Source of the DNA: Candidatus Enterococcus wittei
GTDB lineage: Bacteria > Bacillota > Bacilli > Lactobacillales > Enterococcaceae
DNA: 56,435 nt
Reading direction: 5' to 3'
Assembly: GCF_002140175.1 (NCBI RefSeq)
Contig: NZ_NGMO01000005.1
Location: 114,492 to 170,926, forward strand
Made by a program: the position numbers and the translations under genes. Below, in pieces: positions 47,340-56,435 of the stretch. Below the pieces are notes generated by a model that did no database searches, was not told where the DNA came from, and saw nothing but the letters and a program-made list of their open reading frames with translations. Numbering within the stretch: the first letter of the stretch is position 1; each line of letters starts with the position of its first letter.

Positions 47340-47870
47340 TTATTTATTTTTTCGCATTAAATCGTCCAATTTTTGGGACAGTTTTTTTAATTGTTCTTCA
47401 TTCCAAGGAGAATTTCGTCGGAAATTTATAAAACGCATATCTATATTTTCTTGTGATATATTTTTTTCTGTTTTTTTAATCGTCTGATACAACTCATAGG
47501 CAGATGTCCTTAGCGCTCCTTGAGAAAAAACGACCCATTGTTCCGCCAAATCACTTGTTGCAACGGTTACTTGTGTCAAGCGGTCATTTAGTTCGCCTGC
47601 AATTCGCTCAATATAGGTGTCTGCTGTTTCATCTTCTTTAGTAAAAACTACTTCCAACTGGTATTGACGATAATTTTGTTGGATTCCAGGAACTAACTGG
47701 GCATCGAATACCACAATCACTTCTAATCCCTCGTACTTTGCGAAGTTGGACAATCGCTGTAATAACGCTTCTCTTGCATCTGCCATATGATCTTGCTTTT
47801 TTAGAAGAACTAATTCTGGCCATGAGCCAATCATATTATAGCCATCAACAATCAACAACTGTTTTTTCAT
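47340..47870 (-). CDS. rae1: NYN-domain ribosome-dependent ribonuclease Rae1 (YacP)
   Basis: This 176-residue endoribonuclease cleaves certain mRNAs in the ribosomal A site in Bacillus. The NYN/PIN-like core has LIVDGYNMIGSWPEL at the start, a VVFDAQLV acidic position, EDETADTYIERIAGEL and VATSDLAEQWVVFSQGA. It begins three bases after rlmB and is followed by sigH, the Bacillus order. Confidence 0.93.
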   Translation of the reverse strand: MKKQLLIVDGYNMIGSWPELVLLKKQDHMADAREALLQRLSNFAKYEGLEVIVVFDAQLVPGIQQNYRQYQLEVVFTKEDETADTYIERIAGELNDRLTQVTVATSDLAEQWVVFSQGALRTSAYELYQTIKKTEKNISQENIDMRFINFRRNSPWNEEQLKKLSQKLDDLMRKNK

Positions 47871-47873
47871 GGA

Positions 47874-48737
47874 CTATTGCCCCTGCCGTTGAGAAAAAGC
47901 TTGGTACATCAATAGTCCAGCTGCTACGCTCGCATTCAAACTTTGAACATGACCGGTCATTGGAATGGTTAATAATTCATCCATTTCTTTTTTAAGTCCT
48001 GCACTCATTCCCTTGCCTTCATTTCCGATCACTAAGGCAATAGAGCCTTTGGCATTCCACGTTTGAAAGTTTGTCCCTTCCATGTCTGTACCAAATACCC
48101 AGAAATTTTCTGATTTCAATTGCTGAACGGTCTGAACTAAGTTGGTAACTCGTGCAATCGGCACATGCTCCACTGCCCCTGTAGAAGTCTTTGTAACGAT
48201 TGGTGTAATTCCTACAGCGCGATGTTTTGGAATAATCACACCATCCACACCGCTGGCATCTGCCGTCCGTAAAATCGAACCAAAATTATGCGGATCTTCG
48301 ATACTATCTAAAATCACGAAAAATGGAGTTTCTGTTTTTTCTTTTGTTTGTTCCAGTAACTGTTCCAGCGACAGATATTCATATGGTGTAATCGCTAATA
48401 CGACTCCTTGATGAACGCCTCGATCACTCAACAAGTCTAGTTTTTGTTTAGGCACCCATTTCACCGGCACTGACTGCTCTCTTGCGATCGTTTTTAGTTC
48501 TTCGACTTTGTCACCTCTTGAGTCTTCTTGTAGAAACAGCTTATTTCCACGCCCTTGTTTTAATGCTTCAACGGTTGCATGGTGACCAAATACAAAATTG
48601 TCTTCACTAGTGGTTTCTTCTTGCCCCACATAAACGGTTTCTTTTTTAGCTGTTTTTTTCCCGTTCACTTTTTGAAAACGATGAGGTCCTTTTTTATTTT
48701 TTTTCTGATAATCTTGTTCTTTTTTTTCTTTACTCAT
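47874..48737 (-). CDS. rlmB: 23S rRNA (guanosine-2'-O)-methyltransferase RlmB
   Basis: This 287-residue SPOUT enzyme 2'-O-methylates G2251 (E. coli numbering) of 23S rRNA. A Lys-rich tail (about 1-45) and an RNA-binding substrate domain ([18 protein letters not shown]) precede the trefoil-knot SpoU domain with [26 protein letters not shown] and [20 protein letters not shown] 48737 overlaps the mrnC stop by 8 bases and follows GGTGA, so the genes are coupled. Confidence 0.95.
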   Translation of the reverse strand: MSKEKKEQDYQKKNKKGPHRFQKVNGKKTAKKETVYVGQEETTSEDNFVFGHHATVEALKQGRGNKLFLQEDSRGDKVEELKTIAREQSVPVKWVPKQKLDLLSDRGVHQGVVLAITPYEYLSLEQLLEQTKEKTETPFFVILDSIEDPHNFGSILRTADASGVDGVIIPKHRAVGITPIVTKTSTGAVEHVPIARVTNLVQTVQQLKSENFWVFGTDMEGTNFQTWNAKGSIALVIGNEGKGMSAGLKKEMDELLTIPMTGHVQSLNASVAAGLLMYQAFSQRQGQ

Positions 48738-49125
48738 GTGTTTCACCAACTTTCTCAATACACCATTCAATTAATTCTTCCATACGTTCGGTTTGTTTCG
48801 TTAAATGTAAATACCCCATCAGTGCCTCAAAGCCTGTCGCGATTCGATACGTCGTAATATCTGCATTTTTTGCGCTAGTATGGCTTTTTGAATTACGACC
48901 ACGACGATAATAGACTTCTTCGTTTTCCGTTAATAATTTTTCTTCTAACATTTTTTTGATCAAAAATGCTTGTGCTTTTGCTGATACATAATTTGTTGCA
49001 GCTCGGTGTAATTTATTAGGCTTCGTTTCTCCTTTTCCAACCAAATAATCACGGATGTAGATTTCATAGATTGCGTCGCCGATATAAGCGAGTGCTAAGC
49101 CGTTCAATTGTGTATAATCTTTCAT
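48730..49125 (-). CDS. mrnC: Mini-ribonuclease 3
   Basis: This 131-residue RNase III-like domain without a dsRNA-binding domain matures 23S rRNA ends. The signature [21 protein letters not shown] and the second acidic helix [16 protein letters not shown] are present. ATG 49125 follows GGAG at nine bases and overlaps the cysS stop by ATGA; a TTG at 49140 is open but overlaps that site. The cysS-mrnC-rlmB order is conserved in Bacilli. Confidence 0.95.
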   Translation of the reverse strand: MKDYTQLNGLALAYIGDAIYEIYIRDYLVGKGETKPNKLHRAATNYVSAKAQAFLIKKMLEEKLLTENEEVYYRRGRNSKSHTSAKNADITTYRIATGFEALMGYLHLTKQTERMEELIEWCIEKVGETHE

Positions 49126-50534
49126 GCTTCTCTTCTCCAACGAGTACCTTGAGGAGTGTCATCCAACAAGATTCCCTTTTCTTTTAATAGATCTCGGATC
49201 TCATCACTACGGGCATAGTCTCGGTTTTTTCTGGCTTGTGTTCGTTCCTCAATCAACCGTTCAACCTCTTCATCAACAAGCTCATCCGTTGTAAATAAGA
49301 TACCAAAAATCGATAGCCATTGTGCAAACAATGTTTCACCTTGTAATAATATTTCTTTTGAAACAGTTGCTTGCTCGAGGTAGGTATTTAACCATTTTGC
49401 TAATTCATATACCACAGTAATTCCATTTGCGGCATTAAAATCATCATCCATTTCTTCAATAAATCGCGCTTCCATTTGTTGAAGTTCAGCTAAATGTGTA
49501 TCATCTCCAGTTAGTGTCTCTACCGCACTCTTCTGGCGAAATTTCAGATTATCAAAGGTATTTTTCAACCGTTGCAAGTTGGTTGCTGCTTCCTTCAGCG
49601 TGGTTTCACTATAACGGATTGGCCGACGATATTGTGTTGTGGCCATAAAAAAGCGCAATACTTGCGGATCTACTGTTTGGATCATTTCATGGACCGTAAT
49701 AAAGTTACCTAATGATTTACTCATTTTTTGGTCATCTTCACCGATCGTTACATAGCCATTGTGCATCCAATAATTTGCGAATTTCTTACCTGTTTTCGCT
49801 TCACTTTGAGCAATCTCATTCTCGTGGTGGGGAAACTCTAAGTCTTGTCCACCGCCATGGATATCAATCGTGTCTCCGAGATGTTTTGTCGCCATAACAG
49901 AACATTCGATATGCCACCCTGGGCGCCCTTGTCCCCATGGCGAATCCCATGAGATCTCTCCTGGTTTGGCTTTTTTCCATAGAGCAAAATCTAATGGATC
50001 TTCTTTTTGATGTTGTTCTTCTCCTGTACGCTGACTGGCTCCAATTTCTAATTCATCAATTGACTGATCACTTAGTTGACCATAATCCTCAAATTTCCTC
50101 GTACGATAGTATACATCTCCTTCTGATTCATAAGCATATCCCTTTTCGATCAACGCTTGAATAAATGAAAGGATATCTTCCATATGATCCATCACTCTAG
50201 GGTGCATCGTAGCTGGTTTGACATTTAAGGCCTGAGTATCTTCTTCAAAGGCTTTGATAAATTGCGCTGCTACTTCTGGGGCACTTATACCACGGTCCTT
50301 TGCTGCTCGAATAATTTTATCATCTACATCTGTAAAGTTTGAAATGTAGTCTACTTGATACCCGCGATATTCAAAGTAACGACGAATTGTATCAAACGCA
50401 ATCGTACTCCTCGCATTGCCAATATGGATATAATTATAGACAGTCGGACCGCAAACATACATTCCTACATGCCCTTCTCGTAGCGGCACAAACATTTCTT
50501 TTTCTCTCGTTAATGTATTATAAATTTTTATCAT
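49122..50534 (-). CDS. cysS: Cysteinyl-tRNA synthetase
   Basis: This 470-residue class I synthetase charges tRNA-Cys. The HIGH element is [14 protein letters not shown] and the KMSKS loop is KMSKSLGNF; zinc ligands include the Cys in YVCGPTVYN and WHIECSVM, with HHENEIAQ. Length is normal. It overlaps the cysE stop by 4 bases and so is under the same Cys T-box, linking cysteine synthesis and charging. Confidence 0.97.
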   Translation of the reverse strand: MIKIYNTLTREKEMFVPLREGHVGMYVCGPTVYNYIHIGNARSTIAFDTIRRYFEYRGYQVDYISNFTDVDDKIIRAAKDRGISAPEVAAQFIKAFEEDTQALNVKPATMHPRVMDHMEDILSFIQALIEKGYAYESEGDVYYRTRKFEDYGQLSDQSIDELEIGASQRTGEEQHQKEDPLDFALWKKAKPGEISWDSPWGQGRPGWHIECSVMATKHLGDTIDIHGGGQDLEFPHHENEIAQSEAKTGKKFANYWMHNGYVTIGEDDQKMSKSLGNFITVHEMIQTVDPQVLRFFMATTQYRRPIRYSETTLKEAATNLQRLKNTFDNLKFRQKSAVETLTGDDTHLAELQQMEARFIEEMDDDFNAANGITVVYELAKWLNTYLEQATVSKEILLQGETLFAQWLSIFGILFTTDELVDEEVERLIEERTQARKNRDYARSDEIRDLLKEKGILLDDTPQGTRWRREA

Positions 50535-51067
50535 TGCGTTCTCCTTACTTTCTCACCCTTTATTCTTACCACTTTTGCTGGTATGCCAACTGCTGTTGCA
50601 TCGTCTGGTATATCGTTCAACACCACAGCACTAGCTCCGATTTTGGCATTTCGACCAATAGTGATCGGACCTAAAATCTGTGCATTTGCTGAAAGCATTG
50701 CTCCTTTTTTGACAGTAGGGTGTCTTTTCCCTGTTTCTTTGCCAGTTCCGCCTAAAGTCACCCCATGGAACAAGACAACATCATCTTCAATCTCGGCTGT
50801 CTCACCAATGACGACCCCCATACCATGGTCAATAAATACACCTGAACCGATTTTAGCACCTGGATGAATCTCTACGCCCGTGATAAATCGCCAGAATTGT
50901 GCATTGATCTTTGCTATTAAAAACAAGCGATGCTTATACAAAAAATGCGACAGGCGATGCCAAAACAATGCATGTAGCCCAGGATAAGTCAATATAATCT
51001 CCAAAGTTGTGCGTGCTGCCGGATCATTCCGTTTTGCAGCAGCAATCGCTTGACTGAACCATCCCAT
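50531..51067 (-). CDS. cysE: Serine O-acetyltransferase
   Basis: This 178-residue enzyme makes O-acetylserine, the carbon skeleton for cysteine. An N-terminal helical part (about 1-60) precedes hexapeptide repeats ([30 protein letters not shown]), with a catalytic His in IDHG and [11 protein letters not shown]. It is the short Gram-positive form, without the long N-terminal extension of E. coli CysE. AAGGAGCAAAAGACG precedes the ATG. The T-box leader upstream and cysS downstream define a Cys-responsive operon. Confidence 0.96.
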   Translation of the reverse strand: MGWFSQAIAAAKRNDPAARTTLEIILTYPGLHALFWHRLSHFLYKHRLFLIAKINAQFWRFITGVEIHPGAKIGSGVFIDHGMGVVIGETAEIEDDVVLFHGVTLGGTGKETGKRHPTVKKGAMLSANAQILGPITIGRNAKIGASAVVLNDIPDDATAVGIPAKVVRIKGEKVRRTQ

Positions 51068-51132
51068 CGTCTTTTGCTCCTTTCTTCTTTCTATTTATGT
51101 AAAAGCGATAAAGTCCATCGGATAAATAAATA

Positions 51133-51385
51133 AGCGTCTTTTAAATAAGTTTCCTTATTAAAAGACGCTATGAGGCGTGGTTCCACTTTTATTCATAATC
51201 TACGATTATCTCTAACAGGTAACGTCCGTTACTCGTCCTTAGCTACAGAGAGAGCAGCTTATTACTGTTCTCTCATTCACCAAGACCACTCCCAGAGGCA
51301 TTTCAAAAAAGGATGATTGTCGACTCCCACCAACCGTCGACTCTCTTAAAATGATCCTTTTTTTACTTCTTTCTGTTCTTTGTGT
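51133..51385 (-). promoter_or_regulatory. Cysteine T-box leader of cysE-cysS
   Basis: The T-box GTGGAACCACG (51186-51176) is followed by the terminator AGCGTCTTTT/AAAAGACGCT (51133-51169). Upstream, Stem I shows the AGAGAG-stem-GGTTGGTGGGA apical pattern. The specifier loop has AGTA (51367-51364) on one side and GAA-A-TGC on the other; TGC (51300-51298), a Cys codon, is the predicted specifier. The stem AAAAAAGGAT/ATCCTTTTTT flanking it resembles an intrinsic terminator and lies just after gltX. Uncharged tRNA-Cys should allow cysE-cysS transcription. Confidence 0.9.
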
Positions 51386-52846
51386 TTAGTTCAATACTTG
51401 ATTTAAATGTGCTAAAGATTTTTCTTTTCCTAATAATTCAATGGTCTCTGGTAATTCAGGACCATGCATTTGTCCTGAAACTGCAACACGAATCGGCATG
51501 AAGAGATTTTTCCCTTTGACGCCTGTTTCTTTTTGTACCGCTTTGATTGCTGCTTTCACTGTTGGTGCATCAACAACTTCCATTTGTGTCAATTGTTCTT
51601 TGAAAGCTTTTAAAACAGTTGGTACTGTTTCACCTGCCAAGACTTCTTTAGCAGCTTCATTTAACACTGGATGTTCATTGAAGAATAATGTAGAAACGTC
51701 AACGATCTCAGCAGCATAACTCATTTGTGGCTGATAAAGACTGACGATTCTTTTCACCCATTCAATAGTTTTTTCGTCTGGGTTTTCTGTCACACATCCG
51801 TCTGCGATTAGATAAGGCAAGCACATATCCGTTAACGTATCAAGATCCATTTCTTTGATGTAATGGTTATTGACCCATTGCAGTTTTTTCGCATCAAAAG
51901 CCGCTGGCGATTTACTCAAGCGGTTTGGATCAAACATGTTGATCAGTTCTTCTTGGCTAAAGATTTCCTCTTCCCCAACAGGTGACCATCCTAATAACGC
52001 AATAAAGTTGAACATTGCTTCTGGTAAATAACCTAATTCTCGGTATTGTTCAATAAACTGCAAGATTGATTCATCTCGTTTACTCAACTTTTTACCTGTT
52101 TCCGAATTGATGATCAAAGTCATATGACCAAAAGTTGGCGCTGTCCAACCAAATGCTTCATAAATCATCAATTGTTTTGGTGTATTAGCGATATGATCAT
52201 CTCCACGTAATACATGTGTGATCTTCATCATGTGATCATCCACAGCTACGGCAAAATTATACGTAGGCATCCCATCTCGTTTTTGAATGACGTAATCGCC
52301 ACCGATATTATCTGATTCGAACGTGATATCTCCTTTGACCATGTCTGTAAAAGCATACTCTGTATTACGAGGGACACGGAAACGAATAACTGGTTCTAAA
52401 CCTGCTGCTTCTTTTTGTGCTTGTTCTTCCGGTGTCAAGTTGGCACAAGTTCCACCATAATGAGGCATTTCTCCGCGCGCACGTTGTGCTTCACGTTCTG
52501 CTTCTAGTTCTTCTTCTGTACAGTAACATTTGTAAGCACGGTTACTTGCTAGTAATTGATCAATCAGCGGTTGATAGATTTCTTTTCGTTCAGATTGACG
52601 GTAAGGACCATATTCCCCTGGGTTTTCAGGTGATTCATCCCAATTTATTCCTAACCAAGCAAGATTTTCTAGTTGGCTTTTTTCGCCATCTTCAATGTTC
52701 CGTTTTTGGTCTGTATCCTCAATGCGGATAATGAAATCTCCATCATTGTGGCGGGCAAACAAATAATTGAATAATGCCGTTCTTGCATTTCCAATATGTA
52801 GATGCCCTGTGGGACTTGGTGCATAGCGTACGCGTACTTTCGTCAT
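51386..52846 (-). CDS. gltX: Glutamyl-tRNA synthetase
   Basis: This 486-residue class I synthetase charges tRNA-Glu, and probably tRNA-Gln for later amidation. The HIGH element is [18 protein letters not shown] and the KMSKS-type loop is KLSKRDESI. Cys-rich positions (CYCTEEE...C) fit a zinc site. It precedes the cysE operon, the Bacillus order gltX-cysE-cysS. A promoter candidate lies about 80-110 bases upstream. Confidence 0.97.
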   Translation of the reverse strand: MTKVRVRYAPSPTGHLHIGNARTALFNYLFARHNDGDFIIRIEDTDQKRNIEDGEKSQLENLAWLGINWDESPENPGEYGPYRQSERKEIYQPLIDQLLASNRAYKCYCTEEELEAEREAQRARGEMPHYGGTCANLTPEEQAQKEAAGLEPVIRFRVPRNTEYAFTDMVKGDITFESDNIGGDYVIQKRDGMPTYNFAVAVDDHMMKITHVLRGDDHIANTPKQLMIYEAFGWTAPTFGHMTLIINSETGKKLSKRDESILQFIEQYRELGYLPEAMFNFIALLGWSPVGEEEIFSQEELINMFDPNRLSKSPAAFDAKKLQWVNNHYIKEMDLDTLTDMCLPYLIADGCVTENPDEKTIEWVKRIVSLYQPQMSYAAEIVDVSTLFFNEHPVLNEAAKEVLAGETVPTVLKAFKEQLTQMEVVDAPTVKAAIKAVQKETGVKGKNLFMPIRVAVSGQMHGPELPETIELLGKEKSLAHLNQVLN

Positions 52847-52924
52847 TTTCTTCCTCTTCTTTCAAACTAGACTTTGAGACGTACAAGATGTTGACCATAA
52901 GATTTCCAAAGAAACATTTTGACT

Positions 52925-52953
52925 TGTATAAAAATCAAAAAGCAGCTTATCAA
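52925..52953 (-). promoter_or_regulatory. Candidate gltX promoter
   Basis: TTGATA (52953-52948) and TATACA (52930-52925) are spaced 17 bases, a good sigma-A pattern. It lies about 80 bases upstream of the gltX ATG. Two TTGACA-like hexamers further upstream have no matching -10. Confidence 0.55.
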
Positions 52954-53070
52954 AGAACATATGTCAACCTTTTCTGTCAATCAACCTTGCAACGAATCTT
53001 CTTTAGCAAATAAATTGAAAAATTTAAAGCTACTCAGCACAAATTTTACCTTTAATATGAAAAATAGTAA

Positions 53071-53110
53071 AGCCAACTGGCGGAATTTCCTAACCAGTTG
53101 GCTTTTTTTT
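53071..53110 (-). terminator. yacL terminator
   Basis: AGCCAACTGG pairs with CCAGTTGGCT. The plus strand has TTTTTTT after the stem, and the minus strand has TTTACTATTTTT. It separates the dut-radA-yacL group from gltX. Confidence 0.85.
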
Positions 53111-53125
53111 ATTATCTATTCTTAG

Positions 53126-54274
53126 TTATTTCGCTTTTTTCTCATTTTCGTGCTGGTTATCGATCCCTCTTCCAGCATGTGCTGGCTTGGCAAAAATCAT
53201 TCGTCCAGCTGCGGTTTGTAAAGCACTAGTCACGACTACTTCAATTCGCTCATTCATGTAGTGCTGGCCATCTTCCACAACAACCATCGTTCCATCATCC
53301 AAGTAAGCAACCCCTTGTTGACGTTCCGTTCCTGCTTTGACCACTAAAACATTCATGTTCTCGCCAGGGATCACGACTGGTTTCACCGCATTCGCTAAAG
53401 CGTTGATATTCAGTACCGGGACATTTTGAAATTCAGAAACTTTATTCAAATTGTAATCATTTGTTACGATGACTCCGTCTAACAACTTCGCTAACTTGAT
53501 CAATTTACTGTCAACTTCAGTGATATCTTCAAAATCGCCATCATACATTTCAACAGAGATACCATCTTCTTTTTGTAACGCATTTAAAATATCTAAACCC
53601 CGTCGTCCACGAACTCGTTTCAAACTATCGCCTGAGTCAGCAATATATTGCAATTCATAAAGAACAAAATTTGGGATCATCAATGTTCCCTCTAAAAATC
53701 CAGACTTAGCGATATCATAGATACGCCCATCGATGATTACACTGGTATCTAAAATTTTATATTTGTGAAAATTGTCATTCAGTTTTCGCTCAAGCAGCTG
53801 GCTTTCTATTTGACTCGCTGTTTCTTGTTCTACCTTTTTATTTTTAGGACCGAAAATCTTTTTCCACTCCTCGATCCTCGTTGTACCCATTCTTAACCCT
53901 AGATAACCTAGAATTACCATTAGAAGAATAGGTAAAACACTGTTGACAAAAGGTAACTCGATATTATATAGCGGCATTGAAATAACTACCCCTAGCGTCA
54001 GACCGATAATCGCTCCGATTGCTCCAAATAATAGATAGGTCAAGCTGACCTCACTTAATTTTTCTTCTATTCGTTTAATGACTGCTGATATATGTTTGGC
54101 CAATAGCAGAGATAATAAAAAGAAAATAAGTGCACCTAACAAGCTATTGGTAAAGGTGTTATTCAGCCATCCGTTTGTCTGCTGACCGATCATCTGCCAT
54201 GCTGTCGGTAAAAAAGAAATACCTAGGCTTGCTCCGACAATGATCATCAGCAGTGTGATGACACGTTTTTGCAT
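53126..54274 (-). CDS. PIN/TRAM-domain membrane protein (YacL family)
   Basis: This 382-residue protein has about four N-terminal membrane segments (1-130). A PIN-type nuclease domain follows (ILDTSVIIDGRIYDIA, VRGRRGLDIL, IVTNDYNLNKV), then a C-terminal TRAM domain (about 310-370). Its activity is not established in this family; PIN domains are usually Mg-dependent RNases. It is co-directional with radA upstream and gltX downstream, as in Bacillus yacL. Confidence 0.92.
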   Translation of the reverse strand: MQKRVITLLMIIVGASLGISFLPTAWQMIGQQTNGWLNNTFTNSLLGALIFFLLSLLLAKHISAVIKRIEEKLSEVSLTYLLFGAIGAIIGLTLGVVISMPLYNIELPFVNSVLPILLMVILGYLGLRMGTTRIEEWKKIFGPKNKKVEQETASQIESQLLERKLNDNFHKYKILDTSVIIDGRIYDIAKSGFLEGTLMIPNFVLYELQYIADSGDSLKRVRGRRGLDILNALQKEDGISVEMYDGDFEDITEVDSKLIKLAKLLDGVIVTNDYNLNKVSEFQNVPVLNINALANAVKPVVIPGENMNVLVVKAGTERQQGVAYLDDGTMVVVEDGQHYMNERIEVVVTSALQTAAGRMIFAKPAHAGRGIDNQHENEKKAK

Positions 54275-54303
54275 CGTCTTTCCTCCTTTTCACTCATGAT
54301 ATT

Positions 54304-55674
54304 TTAGCGGAATACTCGTTTCAACGTTTCTGCAAGTGTGGCTACTCCGACTACTTCAATTCCTGGTGGAACATTCCAACCACCTAAGTTGTTTTTAGGC
54401 AAGTAAACTTTAGTAAATCCTAGTTTTTGAACTTCTTTCACTCGTTGTTCAATATGGCTGACTCGTCTGATTTCGCCTGTCAAGCCAATCTCACCAATAA
54501 AACATTCAGTAGGTTGGGTTCCTTTTTCTTTGTAACTTGATGCAATACTTACTGCTATAGCTAGATCGATAGCAGGCTCATTTAATTTTACTCCACCTGC
54601 TGCTTTTAAGTAAGCATCTTGATTTTGTAAAAGTAACCCTGCACGTTTTTCCAATACAGCCATAATCAATGATACACGGTTAAAATCCAAACCGGTAGTC
54701 GTTCGTTTTGCATTTCCAAACATCGTAGGGGTCACTAAAGCTTGTATCTCGACCAAAATGGGACGAGTTCCTTCCATCGCTACCACGATTGCTGACCCTG
54801 TTGCGCCTTCTAGACGCTCTTCTAAGAAAATCTGTGATGGGTTAGCCACTTCTTCTAATCCATGCTCATGCATTTCAAAGATCCCGATTTCGTTGGTTGA
54901 ACCAAACCGATTTTTGACTGCTCTTAAAATACGAAAACTATGGTGTTGCTCTCCTTCAAAATACAAGACAGTATCCACCATGTGTTCTAACATTCTAGGA
55001 CCTGCAATCGATCCTTCTTTTGTCACATGTCCAACGATAAAAATCGCGATGCCATTCGTCTTAGCGATTTTCAATAATTCAGCAGTTGTCTCCCTCACTT
55101 GACTGACACTACCGGCTACGCTAGTAATATCTGGTTGAGTCATTGTTTGGATCGAATCAATAATCACATAATCTGGGGAAATCTGTTCAATCGCTCGACT
55201 GATTTCATTCATATCAGTTTCTGCATACAAATAAAATTCCGTGTCGATCGATCCCAGACGTTCCGCTCGCAATTTGATTTGGTCTGCGCTTTCTTCCCCA
55301 GATACATATAATACTTTACCACCAATTGCTGCTAGTTGTTGCGAAACTTGTAATAGCAAAGTAGATTTTCCAATACCTGGGTCTCCACCAATCAGTATCA
55401 TGGAACCAGGAACTACCCCACCGCCTAATACTCGATTCAATTCTGACAACTTCGTCTTGACACGTGGTTCTTTTTTGGGAATCACTTCAGCGATTTTCGT
55501 TGGCTTTGCTCTTTCGCCTGTCAAACTTGTACGAGTCCTACGATCAGTAGTGTCTTGCTCGATCTCTTCCACCATCGTATTCCATTTTCCACAGTTTGGA
55601 CAACGTCCTAAAAATTTAGGCGACACATAGCCACAATTTTGACAAACAAACTGGACTTTTGTTTTTTTCGCCAT
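54304..55674 (-). CDS. radA: DNA repair protein RadA
   Basis: This 456-residue RecA-like ATPase helps branch migration in recombination. An N-terminal C4 zinc finger (CQNCG...CPNCGKW) is followed by Walker [13 protein letters not shown], the RadA-specific [11 protein letters not shown] and a C-terminal Lon-like domain (about 280-456). It lies 36 bases downstream of dut and before yacL. Confidence 0.97.
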   Translation of the reverse strand: MAKKTKVQFVCQNCGYVSPKFLGRCPNCGKWNTMVEEIEQDTTDRRTRTSLTGERAKPTKIAEVIPKKEPRVKTKLSELNRVLGGGVVPGSMILIGGDPGIGKSTLLLQVSQQLAAIGGKVLYVSGEESADQIKLRAERLGSIDTEFYLYAETDMNEISRAIEQISPDYVIIDSIQTMTQPDITSVAGSVSQVRETTAELLKIAKTNGIAIFIVGHVTKEGSIAGPRMLEHMVDTVLYFEGEQHHSFRILRAVKNRFGSTNEIGIFEMHEHGLEEVANPSQIFLEERLEGATGSAIVVAMEGTRPILVEIQALVTPTMFGNAKRTTTGLDFNRVSLIMAVLEKRAGLLLQNQDAYLKAAGGVKLNEPAIDLAIAVSIASSYKEKGTQPTECFIGEIGLTGEIRRVSHIEQRVKEVQKLGFTKVYLPKNNLGGWNVPPGIEVVGVATLAETLKRVFR

Positions 55675-55710
55675 GGTATCCCCACTTTCATTTTATTACT
55701 TTATACACGA

Positions 55711-56247
55711 TCAGCTTGCTTCGTTAGAAGAACCAAACCCACCTTGGCGTGTTCGCTCTGTTTGATCTTGATCTGCTTTTAAGAAAGGTAGGAAGATTCC
55801 TTGACCAATTCTTTCACCTTTTTTTATCACGACATCTTTGAATCCAAAATTAGTAAATTGGAACATGATATGTCCTTCATTTGCTTCATTATTATAATAG
55901 TCACTGTCAATGACTCCTACCCCATTAGTTAAAATCAAAAAACGTTTCAGGGGATTACTAGAACGATTAGCCAACTGTAGAAATTCATCTTCTCCCATAT
56001 ATGCTTTAATTCCCGTAGGCACTAAAACAGGCTTAATCTTTTTTTCTTCGCCAGATAAAGCATCTTTAGCCATCGCATCCGTTACTGCAGCAAGGCCTTG
56101 TTTAAATCCTGCTTTCCAAATACTTGGAATGACTACATCTTCTGCTGCTTCAAAATCATATCCGGCTGCATGATGTGTCGCTCTTTGTGGTAATCGTAAC
56201 TGTTGATCCATGTACTTTGTTACAATTTCAAATCCTCTTTTTTTCAC
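55711..56247 (-). CDS. dut: dUTP diphosphatase
   Basis: This 178-residue trimeric-type dUTPase hydrolyses dUTP to dUMP. Motifs are AAGYDFEA (motif 1), LANRSSN (motif 2), GVGVIDSDYYNN (motif 3), ERIGQG (motif 4) and RTRQGGFGSS (motif 5). The long loop before motif 2 is typical of the Firmicute form. GTG 56247 follows GGAGG at about eight bases; an in-frame ATG at 56262 is less likely. It starts the run into radA-yacL. The remaining 188 bases to the window end are A/T-rich with no gene seen. Confidence 0.94.
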   Translation of the reverse strand: MKKRGFEIVTKYMDQQLRLPQRATHHAAGYDFEAAEDVVIPSIWKAGFKQGLAAVTDAMAKDALSGEEKKIKPVLVPTGIKAYMGEDEFLQLANRSSNPLKRFLILTNGVGVIDSDYYNNEANEGHIMFQFTNFGFKDVVIKKGERIGQGIFLPFLKADQDQTERTRQGGFGSSNEAS

Positions 56248-56435
56248 CCAAGTCCCTCCCAAAGTAAACTATTTTTATTTTACCATATTCCTTGTAGCAA
56301 TACCCCACCTTATAAAATTCTTCAAAAAATATAAAATTACAATAGAAATATTTCTGTGCTAGCTAAGTCGCAAAAAAGAGAAGTCATAAAAATTGTTCTC
56401 TATGTTTTTTTTTATTTTCGAAATACATTCTCATG

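Noticed and set aside
53469-53660. Plus-strand frame antisense to yacL
   Set aside because: It is a shadow of a conserved coding region without start signals.

Overview
The window is a chromosomal segment of an A+T-rich low-GC Gram-positive coccus, almost certainly an Enterococcus of the E. faecium group (faecium/durans/hirae/mundtii). The evidence is a SagA-type NlpC/P60 hydrolase with a Ser/Thr/Pro-rich linker, a PASTA kinase/phosphatase pair of the IreK/IreP type, a two-gene YmfF/YmfH M16 pair upstream of rodZ-pgsA-cinA-recA, ISL3-family insertion sequences and strong GGAGG ribosome binding sites. Nearly all genes lie on the minus strand. The species was not tested by any search.

Layout. 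1-3504: palindromic repeats, sagA, mreD and mreC (cell wall and shape). 3671-16563: a conserved housekeeping run, transcribed yicC, gmk, rpoZ, priA, def, fmt, rsmB, ireP, ireK, rsgA, rpe, thiN. 16581-20181: a PC4-like DNA-binding protein, a patatin-like lipase, one plus-strand gene of unknown function, then a decayed ISL3 transposase and a palindromic repeat. 20182-24530: purR, glmU, prs, then a TPP riboswitch controlling the thiamine importer thiT. 24788-27232: a zinc ABC importer (adcA, adcC, adcB) behind a Zur-type operator. 27278-28012: a long intergenic region of hairpins and repeats. 28013-32565: ispE, mprF and plus-strand proC. 32873-33975: a two-gene cassette (large secreted protein plus small membrane protein) of unknown function. 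34213-35719: a complete ISL3-family insertion sequence. 35831-44927: rny, recA (LexA box), cinA, pgsA, rodZ, ymfH, ymfF. 45174-47262: mscL, a GNAT acetyltransferase, veg and a SigH-like sigma factor. 47340-56247: the run dut, radA, yacL, gltX, Cys T-box, cysE, cysS, mrnC, rlmB, rae1, leading to sigH.

How the parts work together. Thiamine is imported by ThiT and pyrophosphorylated by ThiN; the product TPP feeds back on thiT through a riboswitch that looks translational. Cys-tRNA supply is sensed by a T-box with a UGC specifier ahead of cysE-cysS; its Stem I appears to double as the gltX terminator. Envelope functions are spread through the window: SagA, MreC/D, IreK/IreP, GlmU, MprF, RodZ, PgsA and MscL.

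The least explained items are: the secreted-protein/membrane-protein cassette with a perfect 12-bp palindromic operator at 32873-34013; the plus-strand orphan at 18794-19570; two related families of intergenic palindromes that recur through the window; an apparent AUU start for rsgA; and an ISL3 element inserted in the U-tract of the rny terminator. No rRNA, tRNA or CRISPR array was recognised.
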